Below are positions 1 to 7,590 of a stretch of DNA of 38,615 nucleotides, in pieces. Numbering within the stretch: the stretch's first letter is position 1; every line of letters begins with the position of its first letter. The stretch is from Deltaproteobacteria bacterium (GTDB lineage: Bacteria > Desulfobacterota > Desulfobacteria > Desulfobacterales > C00003060). The notes under the pieces are model-generated. The model was not told the DNA's origin, made no database searches, and saw only the letters and a program-made list of their open reading frames with translations. A program made the position numbers and the translations under genes. The stretch spans positions 1 to 38,615 of the forward strand of contig JAFDFO010000002.1 of assembly GCA_019309815.1 (NCBI GenBank). The letters are read 5' to 3'.

Positions 1-1
1 A

Positions 2-136
2 AAGACACGCAGTGGGAAGATAATGAGAAGGATCTTAAGGAAAATAGCAGCAGGTGATACTGACAACTTAGGCGACCTGACAACCCTCGCTGACGAGGCA
101 GGATTCGTCAACCTGATTCAAGGGAGACAAACGTAA
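2..136 (+). CDS. acs: Acetyl-CoA synthetase, C-terminal end (partial)
   Basis: The last 44 codons of a gene entering from the left, ending at TAA 134-136. The peptide opens with [18 protein letters not shown], the highly conserved C-terminal signature of AMP-forming acetate-CoA ligase. The lysine of SGK (residue 6 here) is the catalytic lysine that is reversibly acetylated in this family. The following stretch ([19 protein letters not shown]) also fits the family's tail. The enzyme makes acetyl-CoA from acetate, ATP and CoA in the cytoplasm. Everything upstream lies outside the window, so completeness cannot be judged. Confidence 0.88.
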   Translation, partial: KTRSGKIMRRILRKIAAGDTDNLGDLTTLADEAGFVNLIQGRQT

Positions 137-322
137 ACATTCTTGCAGGAATCATTACTTCAGGAAACCATTTGCCGCGAAACGGCTACCCCCTGATCGG
201 TAGCATCCACTGCCGTTCCTTCCTAAGACTACCCACACGCCTCCCAACACTATTTTGAAGGATTCCGAGACAAACACCTCGCTCCCGTTAGAAGCTTTTT
301 GATCGCAGGCCCAAAACATTGC

Positions 323-351
323 TTGACAATATAAGCATGGACGCTTATATT
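323..351 (+). promoter_or_regulatory. Promoter with overlapping operator-like inverted repeat
   Basis: TTGACA at 323-328 and TATATT at 346-351 are separated by exactly 17 nt, a near-consensus sigma-70 promoter. A perfect inverted repeat, AATATAAGC (328-336) and GCTTATATT (343-351) around a 6-nt centre, fills the spacer and covers the -10 box. A dimeric repressor bound there would block RNA polymerase. The first gene downstream is the DUF134 helix-turn-helix protein, so autoregulation is the simplest inference. Confidence 0.75.
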
Positions 352-387
352 ATGGTCACAGGCTCAAAATGGTGAAAGGAGTCTATC

Positions 388-705
388 ATGCCCAGGCCAA
401 GAAAACCGCGCTTTGTTCGGGGAGGTCCCATGGCAAATGCCTTCAAGCCTCAGGGGATTCCTGCACGAGATCTTCGCTTAAGCGACCTGGATAAACTGGA
501 TCAAGAGGCTGCTGCTGCCCGTATGAACATATCCCGGCAAACTTTTGGTAGGGTTCTTGCTGAGGCAAGAGAGCTTGTGGCCGAAGCATTGGTGATGGGA
601 AAGATGATTAGGATTCAAGGGGGTTCATTCAGCCTCCCTGGCGCCGGTGAGTGGGGCAGAGGAGGCCGTGGCCGCCGAGGCAGGCACGGAAGAAATGTTT
701 CCTGA
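388..705 (+). CDS. DUF134 (UPF0251) family DNA-binding protein
   Basis: 105 aa with the family's MPRPRK start and a helix-turn-helix around residues 38-60 (EAAAARMNISRQTFGRVLAEAR), followed by the usual VAEALVMGKMIRIQGG segment. It is shorter than typical members: the stretch before the HTH that normally reads like LTLDELEALRLAD is reduced. The C-terminus is Gly/Arg-rich. The start is set by AAGGAG about 8 nt upstream. DUF134 genes often sit beside DUF5320 and dinitrogenase iron-molybdenum cofactor-type genes, and the family is thought to regulate transcription. Here the next gene is DUF5320, and the promoter carries a palindrome this protein could bind. The exact ligand or signal is unknown. 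Confidence 0.85.
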   Translation: MPRPRKPRFVRGGPMANAFKPQGIPARDLRLSDLDKLDQEAAAARMNISRQTFGRVLAEARELVAEALVMGKMIRIQGGSFSLPGAGEWGRGGRGRRGRHGRNVS

Positions 706-746
706 CATGATTAGAGGCTGAATGAAGCAGAGAGGAGGTGTTCAAT

Positions 747-956
747 ATGCCAGGCTTTGACAGAACAGGGCCTCTTGCAGAAGGCCCACGGACCGGCCGA
801 GGATTGGGAAGATGCGGCAAGGCGAATGAAACGCCGGTTCCGGATAACTTCCCAGGCCGTCGCGTGAGATCTGGTGACGGTCCGGCCGGTGGCCAGTGTC
901 GGGGGCTGCGTGCCGGAAGAGGCCGCAGCGGCCGGCGAGGCCGAGGTCGTTCATAG
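747..956 (+). CDS. DUF5320 family small protein
   Basis: 69 aa starting MPGFDRTGPLAEGPRTGRGLGRCG, the hallmark N-terminus of DUF5320 proteins. The rest is rich in Gly, Arg and Pro and low in hydrophobics, so it is probably disordered and soluble. The start at 747 is chosen because AGGAGG (733-738) lies 8 nt before this ATG and the family begins with MPGFDRTGP; a GTG at 738 lies inside that ribosome-binding site. It is 41 bp behind the DUF134 gene and presumably co-transcribed. Function is unknown. The family is common in anaerobes near Mrp/NifX-type iron-sulfur genes, which is only a hint. Confidence 0.75.
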   Translation: MPGFDRTGPLAEGPRTGRGLGRCGKANETPVPDNFPGRRVRSGDGPAGGQCRGLRAGRGRSGRRGRGRS

Positions 957-966
957 ATGGGGAATT

Positions 967-996
967 ACTTCAGGGGCCAACATAGGCCCCTGAAGT
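967..996. terminator. Strong 12-bp hairpin after DUF5320
   Basis: ACTTCAGGGGCC (967-978) and GGCCCCTGAAGT (985-996) form a perfect GC-rich stem with a 6-nt loop, 11 nt after the DUF5320 stop. No clean T tract follows on the plus strand (GCTTATAAAAAA), so it is either a weak terminator or an mRNA 3'-end stabiliser. Confidence 0.55.
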
Positions 997-1099
997 GCTT
1001 ATAAAAAATGCTTGCGTTTTTCTCCAGACAGGGGGTAAACCCTACATAGGGCAAGCTTTACATAGTCAAATCCGTTTAGGAGGAGAGGGAGGGGCCAAA

Positions 1100-1633
1100 T
1101 TGAATCACCACCTAATCTGGATAGATCTTGAAATGACCGGGGTGGACCCGGAAAACCATGTCATTCTGGAAATCGCAACCATCGTTACTGATGATGATCT
1201 GAAACTCGTGGCAGAGGGCCCGTGTATGGCGATAAACCACCCGGAAGCGGTCCTTTCCAACATGGAAGAGTGGAGTAGAACCCACCATCAGGCGTCCGGC
1301 CTCACAGACAGGGTCAAGGCATCTCCCTATGACTGCGGGCAGGCTGAGCAAAAAACCCTGGATTTCCTGCGTCTTCACTGTCAGGAACGACAGTCCCCCC
1401 TATGCGGGAACTCTATCTGGCAGGATCGACGGTTTCTGGCCAGGTATATGCCGACACTCCACGAATTCTTTCACTATCGCACCGTCGATGTAAGCTCCAT
1501 AAAGGAACTGGTCAAAAGATGGTATCCCTCGTTTCCCCGCTTTGAAAAGGAAGAGGCCCATCTCGCGCTGACGGACATCAAAGAATCGATAGATGAGTTG
1601 CAGTATTACCGCCAGAAAATCTTCCGGCCCTAA
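1100..1633 (+). CDS. orn: Oligoribonuclease (3'-5' exoribonuclease)
   Basis: 177 aa from a TTG start. The enzyme degrades 2-5-nt RNAs, including pGpG from c-di-GMP turnover, to mononucleotides. DEDDh exonuclease motifs are visible: WIDLEMTG (Exo I, residues 6-13), the SIWQDRRFLARYMP region (Exo II) and HLALTDIKESIDEL (Exo III) near the C-terminus. Length matches the family (about 180). The frame is open upstream to 995, but the extra residues do not resemble the family; a long purine-rich ribosome-binding site (1081-1094) sits just before TTG 1100, and the peptide then begins NHHLIWIDLEMTG like E. coli Orn. It stands alone and converges with the Fe-S gene. Confidence 0.93.
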   Translation: MNHHLIWIDLEMTGVDPENHVILEIATIVTDDDLKLVAEGPCMAINHPEAVLSNMEEWSRTHHQASGLTDRVKASPYDCGQAEQKTLDFLRLHCQERQSPLCGNSIWQDRRFLARYMPTLHEFFHYRTVDVSSIKELVKRWYPSFPRFEKEEAHLALTDIKESIDELQYYRQKIFRP

Positions 1634-1664
1634 GGATAAATCAAACGCGACATAAATAAGGAGC

Positions 1665-2312
1665 TCATTCAGAATTCTCTCGTGGACTGCGTGCCGGAAG
1701 CCATCGATCTGCAAAAAAGAGAGGAAGCTCCCCCGCGCAGATAGGTCCCACAGTGACGTTCCACCCTGTTGATTCCCTGAGCTCATCGGCCACGGCCCAT
1801 GCCAGGCCAGGAATCACGACTTCCCGATAACCAGTCTTTTCCAAAACACCTGCCTTGACGACCTCGTTGCTGATCACCCCTCCGGTCAGGCTTTTCAGAA
1901 TCACCGCCATGTCAACGGTATCTCCCCTGGTATCGGCAAAGACCACGAAAAACGGACTCTTTGTCGTGCCCAGAATCGAAGTCACTACATCCTGGGTATG
2001 GGTATTGTTTCCGGAGATCAGGATCGGGCTATCATCGCCCGGGTTATTGATCTCTATTCGTCCCGTCGGGCCTGGGCGGGGAACGGTCAGGCAGCCAAAT
2101 TCCGGAAAGAGGTTGTCTGCATCAAGGGCAACCTCAAAAGGGTAGTAAAGACTTGGTGAGAGATCAGGACAATCCTGAGGCTTCTTGTGGCCTTGCTTCA
2201 GCATTTCCACAAACTCCTGACATGTGAGAACCCCGCACGCCCCGCAGTCGGTTTGCGGGAGGTACTTGAGAAAACTAATTCTGTCTATGTAACGGTCAGC
2301 GAGAAGCGTCAT
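1665..2312 (-). CDS. Mini corrinoid iron-sulfur protein-like (AcsC/CdhE-type Fe-S plus cobalamin-type domain)
   Basis: 215 aa from ATG 2312. The N-terminus carries Cys23-x2-Cys26-x4-Cys31-x16-Cys48 within TDCGACGVLTCQEFVEML, the [4Fe-4S] domain of the corrinoid iron-sulfur protein large subunit. Residues from about 90 to the end (PILISGNNTHTQDVV, then REVVIPGLAWAVADEL and GWNVTVGP) resemble that subunit's C-terminal corrinoid-binding domain. The TIM barrel that separates the two in the roughly 445-aa AcsC is absent. A role in electron transfer to, or handling of, a corrinoid methyl carrier in Wood-Ljungdahl or methyltransferase chemistry is inferred. The ATG directly abuts a heptad repeat array, and no Shine-Dalgarno is visible. 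An in-frame start at 2357 would translate the repeat. Confidence 0.75.
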   Translation of the reverse strand: MTLLADRYIDRISFLKYLPQTDCGACGVLTCQEFVEMLKQGHKKPQDCPDLSPSLYYPFEVALDADNLFPEFGCLTVPRPGPTGRIEINNPGDDSPILISGNNTHTQDVVTSILGTTKSPFFVVFADTRGDTVDMAVILKSLTGGVISNEVVKAGVLEKTGYREVVIPGLAWAVADELRESTGWNVTVGPICAGELPLFFADRWLPARSPRENSE

Positions 2313-2340
2313 GGGAATGCAGAATGCGGAGTGCGGAGTG
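2313..2340. repeat. Four-unit heptad array (CGGAATG family)
   Basis: Four consecutive 7-nt units: GGGAATG, CAGAATG, CGGAGTG, CGGAGTG. The same word recurs at 3751-3778 and, inverted, at 3861-3888. This copy abuts the start codon of the minus-strand Fe-S protein gene and occupies the place where its ribosome-binding site should be. Confidence 0.7.
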
Positions 2341-2417
2341 CGGAACAAGAAAAACAAAAGAAATGCGCACTCAACAATTTGTTCACGAATATATTCATTA
2401 TAGTGGTCAAGTCGCTA

Positions 2418-3704
2418 TCATGAAGAATGGAACCCAATGCTGTCAAAATAAGCTTTTGCGTCGCCGACTGTGTATAGAGAGCCGGTGATGCAGACGCCAT
2501 CATCCTCGCCCACCTTATCAAGGGCAAGCGACACAGCATCCGGGAGATGCGGCACGACAATCATGTCCTGTGATAGAGTGCGCACAAATGCTGCTAGCTC
2601 GTCGGGATCAGCGGCCCGCTCGTACTGCGGTCTGGTAAGAATCATGGTGTCAGCCACGCGGGCCAGCTCTCGCAGCATCGGCTTCCACGTCTTGTCCGCC
2701 AAGATACCCACGACCATGATCAACTCCTTAACGTGGACGGCGTCTTCCAGGAACTTCCTGAGTGTCCTTGCCGCGGACGGGTTGTGTGCCCCATCCAGAA
2801 GGATGAACGGCTTCTTTGAGACAATCTCAAGCCGTCCTGGCCAACGGGTCGTGGCAAGGCCAGAGTAAATCACCTGGTCCGAAATGGTTAACCCTTTTTG
2901 CAGAAGCAGATCCACAACCCCCAAGGCCAGGGCCGCATTGGTAATCTGATGCTCCCCGACCATGCCAATCTTAACCCCCGGCCACCGGCGATGAACGCCC
3001 AAATAGGCAAAATTCCGGTCCTTGTCCTTCCGAACCCGTATCTCTTTTCCGAGCCTGTGCAATGGAGCCCCTTTCTCTTTGGCTACGTTCTCAATAACCG
3101 TGAGCGCGTTCTTCTGGCGGGTTCCGGTGACAACACCGGCCCCTTGCTTGATAATCCCCGCCTTCTCGCGGGCAATCGCGGCAAGGGTGTTCCCCAGGTA
3201 CTCCTGGTGCTCCAGACCGATATTGGAAATGACGCACGCCTCGGGCTGCACGATGTTCGTGGCATCGTACCGCCCCCCCATGCCTGTTTCAAGGACGGCC
3301 CAATCCACACCTGCCAAAGCAAAGTGCTGGAGAGCCATGGCAGTGGCACACTCGAAGAAGGTCGGGGGGTCCCCCTGGGTATAGATGAGCCGGACGGCTT
3401 CCAAAACCTGTGCCACATCTTCATCGGATATGGCTTGTCCGTTGATCTGTATGCGTTCGTTGAAACGAACGAGGTGTGGGGAAGTGTACAGCCCCACTTT
3501 GTATCCTGCACGAGTAAGAATCGAAGACAGAAAGGCGGCAATTGATCCCTTGCCGTTTGTCCCTGCTACATGGATTGAGGAGAAACGCTCGTGAGGATTT
3601 CCGAGGCCTCTTAACAGCCTGGTGATCGTGGAGAGTCCGAACTTGATCCCAAAGCGTCTAAGGCGATAAAGGGCAGCCAGATGCTGATCAACGGAGGTGG
3701 TCAT
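2418..3704 (-). CDS. folC: Folylpolyglutamate synthase / dihydrofolate synthase
   Basis: 428 aa, normal length. It joins glutamate to dihydropteroate and/or extends the folate polyglutamate tail, using ATP, in the cytoplasm. The Mur-ligase-type P-loop GTNGKGS lies at residues 48-54, the FolC signature TSPHLVRFNERI at 74-85, and the C-terminal domain has LLDGAHNPSA. The N-terminal YRLRRFGIKFGL motif is also typical. It starts at ATG 3704. The neighbouring minus-strand genes are the folate-using AICAR formyltransferase and IMP cyclohydrolase, a sensible one-carbon/purine grouping. The spacer to them holds inverted heptad arrays, so co-transcription is uncertain. Confidence 0.95.
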   Translation of the reverse strand: MTTSVDQHLAALYRLRRFGIKFGLSTITRLLRGLGNPHERFSSIHVAGTNGKGSIAAFLSSILTRAGYKVGLYTSPHLVRFNERIQINGQAISDEDVAQVLEAVRLIYTQGDPPTFFECATAMALQHFALAGVDWAVLETGMGGRYDATNIVQPEACVISNIGLEHQEYLGNTLAAIAREKAGIIKQGAGVVTGTRQKNALTVIENVAKEKGAPLHRLGKEIRVRKDKDRNFAYLGVHRRWPGVKIGMVGEHQITNAALALGVVDLLLQKGLTISDQVIYSGLATTRWPGRLEIVSKKPFILLDGAHNPSAARTLRKFLEDAVHVKELIMVVGILADKTWKPMLRELARVADTMILTRPQYERAADPDELAAFVRTLSQDMIVVPHLPDAVSLALDKVGEDDGVCITGSLYTVGDAKAYFDSIGFHSS

Positions 3705-3750
3705 GATGACTTCACATCTCGGAATGCGGGGATGTTTTCAAGCCGAAAGG

Positions 3751-3888
3751 CGCAATGCAGAGTGCGGAGTGCGGAATGAACAGAATTAGGAGCCCCGGGT
3801 GCGGAACAAATGATTGGGGAATGGTCACCTCGCGTTTCGGAACCGCAGGGAGGCAAAAAACAATCCGCATTCCGAAATCCGCATTCCA
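3751..3888. repeat. Facing pair of CGGAATG heptad arrays
   Basis: 3751-3778 reads CGCAATG, CAGAGTG, CGGAGTG, CGGAATG. 3861-3888 read on the minus strand gives TGGAATG, CGGATTT, CGGAATG, CGGATTG. Each array has exactly four units of 7 nt in opposite orientation, so the spacer between purH2 and folC can fold into a long imperfect hairpin. The second array begins 9 bp beyond the purH2 stop codon. Confidence 0.7.
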
Positions 3889-3897
3889 AATTGAAAT

Positions 3898-5148
3898 TCA
3901 ATGCTTAAAACTTCGCTGTCCTGTATACACCATCGTAACGTTCGCCTCGTTGCAGGCCTCAATAGAACTGTAATCGTTAAGGGAACCGCCGGGCTGGATA
4001 ACCGAGGAAATTCCTTCGCTTATGCCCACATCCACGCCGTCCCGGAAAGGAAAAAAGGCGTCGCTAACCATGGAAGCTTTGATCAACCCCCCCTTTTCCT
4101 TGGCCACTTTGTGGTCGAATTCCTTTTTCTTTTCGTCGTCGTTCAGCTCATTGTATGGGGTGCCAAGGGCCTCAAAGCAATAGCGGTCTGCCAGCTTCCG
4201 ATAAGCCTTGTCTCTAGCAATTTCCGCAACGCCCACACGGTCTTGTTCTCCAGTTCCGATCCCTACCGTGACTTCGTCTTTGACATAGATCACCGAATTA
4301 GACGTGATTCCCGACTCCACCAACCAGCCGAAAAGCATGTCAGCATATTCCCGGTCAGCTGGTTCCCGTTTGATGCGGTATGTCTTTCCTTTGTGTTCAC
4401 ATTCGGCCAGTCTAAGGTCCTCCCTGGTCCGCGCCTGCGGCACAAACGACCATTGGGCAATGATGCCCCCGTCAATCAAACTTTTGAAATCCACGAAGCG
4501 CTCCCCTACAAATGTTTGCAGGCGACTGATGTTGGCAATTCCTATCACCCTGAGGTTTTTCTTTTGTGCCAAGATGTCCATGGCCCCCTCTTCGAAGTCC
4601 GGAGCCACAACCACTTCTGCATATTGCTGATTGATTGCCTCAGCTGTAGCCTTGTCAACGGGCGAGTTGAGGGCAATGCAGCCACCAAAGGCAGCAACGC
4701 GGTCAGCCATGTTCGCTTTGGTGTATGCCTCCTCAAGGGAGTCGGCCCGTGCGACCCCGCAGGGATTGTTGTGTTTGACAATCGCGGCAGTCGGCTTTCC
4801 AACCAAATACCTTAATATATTCAGGGCGTTATCCGTATCGGTCAGGTTCGTTTTTCCCGGATGCTTCCCGGACTGCAGCAGTTCGATATCTGAGGCCAGG
4901 TATCGGCCCGGCTGAATGGTCCGGGTTTCCCCCAACATGAGGTTCCCGTTGATCAATCGGTAAAGGGCCGCTTCCTGTCCGGGATTCTCTCCGTATCTGA
5001 GGCCTTTCTTGATTCCCTCAATGATCCAACCCACTTTTTCGTAGAAGAGCGTCTGCCGCTCATCTCCCTCAACAAAGCTGATTTCCATGTTTGAAGGAAA
5101 ATGGTCATCCATAACCGTTCTGTACATTTTCTTGAGATCTTCTGTCAT
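3898..5148 (-). CDS. purH2: AICAR formyltransferase (PurH C-terminal activity as a separate protein)
   Basis: 416 aa. It transfers formyl from 10-formyl-tetrahydrofolate to AICAR in the penultimate step of IMP synthesis. Visible motifs are RYGENPGQ (51-58), the active-site stretch IVKHNNPCGVA (K125, H126, N127), AFGGCIALN, and near the end SDAFFPFRDGVD and SSVIQPGGSLND. These are the AICARFT-domain hallmarks. The IMP cyclohydrolase domain, fused in front in E. coli PurH, is encoded by the gene just upstream. The start ATG 5148 is preceded by GGAGGAG. Whether the two proteins form a complex cannot be seen. Confidence 0.93.
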   Translation of the reverse strand: MTEDLKKMYRTVMDDHFPSNMEISFVEGDERQTLFYEKVGWIIEGIKKGLRYGENPGQEAALYRLINGNLMLGETRTIQPGRYLASDIELLQSGKHPGKTNLTDTDNALNILRYLVGKPTAAIVKHNNPCGVARADSLEEAYTKANMADRVAAFGGCIALNSPVDKATAEAINQQYAEVVVAPDFEEGAMDILAQKKNLRVIGIANISRLQTFVGERFVDFKSLIDGGIIAQWSFVPQARTREDLRLAECEHKGKTYRIKREPADREYADMLFGWLVESGITSNSVIYVKDEVTVGIGTGEQDRVGVAEIARDKAYRKLADRYCFEALGTPYNELNDDEKKKEFDHKVAKEKGGLIKASMVSDAFFPFRDGVDVGISEGISSVIQPGGSLNDYSSIEACNEANVTMVYTGQRSFKH

Positions 5149-5237
5149 TCTACTACTCCTCCACGATCACATGTTGAAGTTCCTACAACCTGCGGAATCC
5201 CCTCGCGTGCTAATGACACCAAGGTGTGCTCCCAAAA

Positions 5238-5265
5238 TGGAGTGATGGAGTACTCCATTACTCCA
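5238..5265. repeat. 28-bp period-8 palindrome between the purH halves
   Basis: TGGAGTGATGGAGT followed by its near-perfect reverse complement. Only one of 14 pairs is G:T. GGAGT recurs with 8-nt spacing within each half. On the minus strand it is followed by TTTT, so it could act as a weak terminator or processing site between purH1 and purH2. It has the layout of the heptad arrays elsewhere but an 8-nt period. Confidence 0.65.
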
Positions 5266-5278
5266 GCTTTTGATTGGC

Positions 5279-5962
5279 CTATTCCATAACCTCGTAGCAT
5301 CTGCTGACGTCGCCGAAAGATGCGCCTTCCAAGAAATCCGCAATATGGCGATCATACACGGCCGTATGATCAAAGGCCTTCCGGGCTAGATCGTATCGCA
5401 GCTCAAGGGAAATCTTCCCGCCTTTCGCCTCCATCTCGGACACGATTGTTGTGTAGTCAGCAGGGTCGACCACCGATGCGACCCGAATGAAGTTCTTAGC
5501 CGAAGCCCTTATCATGCAGGGACCTCCGATGTCGATATTCCCCCTGGCCTGCTCCACCGTAACCCCTTCCTTGGATACGGTCTCTTTGAAAGGATAGAGA
5601 TTCACCACCACCATGTCTATAGGAATGGCCCCTGTCCTCTGAAGGTCCCCCTGATGGGCATCATTGTATTGCTCTGTGAGCAGACCAAGATAGATCTTGA
5701 AATCGAGGGTCTTCACCAGGCCACCCTGAGTCTCCGGCTGTCCGGTGTAATCAGAGACCGGCGTTAGGCACGTGGAGGCCCGGTCACCGAGGATCTCATT
5801 GATTCTGCTATAGGTTCCCCCGGTTGAAAAGAACCTGATCTCCGGATTGATATCCAAGAGTGATGGTACAAAGCTTTCCAGGCCGCTCTTGTCCGACACA
5901 CTGACAATGACATGCCTAATTTTCACAAACCCGTCAATCCTTTCAACAACGTTGATTGCCAT
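5279..5962 (-). CDS. purH1: IMP cyclohydrolase (PurH N-terminal, MGS-like domain) as a separate protein
   Basis: 227 aa, the MGS-like domain only. It closes FAICAR to IMP, the last step of purine synthesis. Motifs are VSVSDKSGLESFV, FFSTGGTY, GGLVKTLDFKIYLGLL, DMVVVNLYPF and the conserved NIDIGGPCMIRASAKN. The start is ATG 5962, because GAGGAGG lies 6-8 nt before it; the frame remains open to 6013, but those residues are not family-like. It precedes purH2 by 130 bp in the same order as the fused enzyme. The KTLHPKIHGG stretch of typical PurH reads KTLDFKIYLG here, a local divergence. Confidence 0.9.
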   Translation of the reverse strand: MAINVVERIDGFVKIRHVIVSVSDKSGLESFVPSLLDINPEIRFFSTGGTYSRINEILGDRASTCLTPVSDYTGQPETQGGLVKTLDFKIYLGLLTEQYNDAHQGDLQRTGAIPIDMVVVNLYPFKETVSKEGVTVEQARGNIDIGGPCMIRASAKNFIRVASVVDPADYTTIVSEMEAKGGKISLELRYDLARKAFDHTAVYDRHIADFLEGASFGDVSRCYEVME

Positions 5963-5985
5963 ATTCCCTCCTCGTCGCCTCAGAC

Positions 5986-6000
5986 CTTGGTCCGACCAAG
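5986..6000. promoter_or_regulatory. Perfect 15-bp palindrome upstream of purH1
   Basis: CTTGGTCCGACCAAG is symmetric around one base, 24 bp before the purH1 start codon. TGGTCnGACCA is the core recognised by FadR-subfamily GntR repressors, so an operator is possible. No GntR gene is present in the window. It could equally be a small 5'-UTR hairpin. Confidence 0.4.
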
Positions 6001-6191
6001 TTTGATTTTTCATGCAGACGAAAATCCTCTCTCATGGACTCCCCCTCGACGTCAAGCTGTTTTTGCTGCAGCAGTGGGAAAAATAGACTCCCTTCACCTC
6101 TATTGACAATCAAGCAGTGTGCATTATTTTATGGGGTTGTGTTAGTTGGTTCAAAGGAAGAAATTGTGAGGATGCATTCCAGAGACAGGCG

Positions 6192-7286
6192 ATGATCGCT
6201 AAGCAAGACTATTACGATATCCTCGGTGTTGATCGAAATGCCACTGCTGAAGAGCTCAAGGCGAATTATCGGAAGCTCGCCCTGAAATACCACCCTGACC
6301 GCAATCCAGGCAGTAAAGAGGCTGAGGAGAATTTCAAAGAGGCTGCGGAAGCCTATGAGGTACTCCGAGACCCCCAGAAGAGAAACATATATGACCACTA
6401 TGGACATGAGGGCCTCCAGGGGACGGGCTTTTCCGGGTTTCGCGGGTTCGAGGACATATTCTCGAGCTTCACCGACATCTTTGACGATTTCTTCAGTTTT
6501 GGGACCGGGGGACGCTCGAGGACTGCCGCACGCCGTGGAGCAGATCTTAGATATGACATGACGATTAGCTTTGAGGATGCTGCATTTGGCGTGGAGACCG
6601 AGATCGATATAGAAAAACTCCATACCTGCTCCACGTGTGAGGGCACGGGATGCGAACCCGGAACCCATCCTGAAAACTGTGCCCAGTGTGCCGGAACCGG
6701 GCAGATAAGCAGAAGTCAGGGGTTTTTCAGCATCAGAACTACGTGTCCCAACTGTCGTGGCGGAGGCCGTACCATAACGTCGCCCTGTCCAGGGTGTCAT
6801 GGTACAGGGCAAGTTGAGAAGAGCAACAAGGTAACACTCAAGATCCCTGCAGGCGTGGATACCGGTTCAAGGCTTCGACTCACCGGGGAAGGGGAAAGCG
6901 GTCCCCGGGGCGGGCCCCCCGGAGATCTGTATGTCTATGTTAGCGTAAAACCCCACGACTTCTTCAAGCGCAGCGACGACCATGTTGTCTGCCAGGTTCC
7001 GATATCCTTTGTTCAGGCAGCGCTTGGTGCCGATATTGATGTGCCGACCCTGACAGGAGAAAAGAAGCTGCACATCCCCAAAGGGACACAGGCGGGTGAG
7101 ATCTTTCGATTCAAAGGTGAAGGGATTCTCTCTCTGAGAAGCTACGGGAAAGGGGATCAGATCATACAAATACTGGTGAAGACACCCACAGGTCTTACCA
7201 AGAAACAGGAAGCCATTCTAAAGGAATTCGCAGAACTAGACGCCGCCAAACTGTCTACCAAGATCAAGAACATCTTCAAACAATAG
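6192..7286 (+). CDS. dnaJ: Chaperone DnaJ (Hsp40, type I)
   Basis: 364 aa. It stimulates the ATPase of DnaK and delivers unfolded proteins. It has a J domain at residues 5-70 with HPD at 34-36, a Gly/Phe-rich linker (about 75-105), and four CxxCxGxG zinc repeats from Cys146 to about 200 ([32 protein letters not shown]). The C-terminal substrate domains and [14 protein letters not shown] tail follow. The start is placed at ATG 6192 ([13 protein letters not shown]); the frame is open further upstream, but those residues are unlike DnaJ. No dnaK or grpE lies nearby. It diverges from purH1. Confidence 0.93.
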   Translation: MIAKQDYYDILGVDRNATAEELKANYRKLALKYHPDRNPGSKEAEENFKEAAEAYEVLRDPQKRNIYDHYGHEGLQGTGFSGFRGFEDIFSSFTDIFDDFFSFGTGGRSRTAARRGADLRYDMTISFEDAAFGVETEIDIEKLHTCSTCEGTGCEPGTHPENCAQCAGTGQISRSQGFFSIRTTCPNCRGGGRTITSPCPGCHGTGQVEKSNKVTLKIPAGVDTGSRLRLTGEGESGPRGGPPGDLYVYVSVKPHDFFKRSDDHVVCQVPISFVQAALGADIDVPTLTGEKKLHIPKGTQAGEIFRFKGEGILSLRSYGKGDQIIQILVKTPTGLTKKQEAILKEFAELDAAKLSTKIKNIFKQ

Positions 7287-7390
7287 TCCGATTCATCCTG
7301 CAGATACCTCCGCTCAGATCACAAGATCCATTCTCCCAGCCCCATACGAAATACCTGATGTTTGTGACGCTTTTGTAAGGGCTCCAGATA

Positions 7391-7405
7391 CAAGGCGCGC
7401 AAGTC
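7391..7405. repeat. Partial copy of the long hairpin element
   Basis: CAAGGCGCGCAAGTC is repeated exactly at 7484-7498 inside the long hairpin element. The rest of the element is missing here, so this looks like a decayed or truncated copy. Confidence 0.5.
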
Positions 7406-7450
7406 TTGGGTCAAAATAAGAATATCAGATACTGAGAATCTCGCTGGGAC

Positions 7451-7590
7451 TTAACGCCTGACGGCAAAGGAGACTCCCAAATTCAAGGCGCGCAAGTCCT
7501 GAGGAACGAGTCGTACTTATAGTACGTCGCAGTGACGAAGGACGCCGCGCAACACCGAAGTTGGGCGTCTCCTTTGTCGTCAGACGTTGA
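7451..7590. repeat. 140-bp hairpin element overlapping the ychF-like stop codon
   Basis: The outer 30-bp arms, 7451-7480 and 7561-7590, are inverted copies with 26 of 30 matches. Inside, weaker inverted segments (GCGCGC with CCGCGC, GTCCT with AGGAC, CGTACTTATAGTACG) extend the stem. The right arm includes the last codons and stop of the ychF-like gene. The element probably terminates or protects both converging transcripts (dnaJ and ychF-like). I see no transposase. Confidence 0.7.

Noticed and set aside
995-1099. N-terminal extension of oligoribonuclease
   Set aside because: The extra 35 residues do not match the family, overlap a hairpin, and a strong ribosome-binding site precedes the internal TTG start.
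2313-2340. CRISPR repeat array
   Set aside because: Units are 7 nt and contiguous, without spacers, and there are no cas genes in the window.
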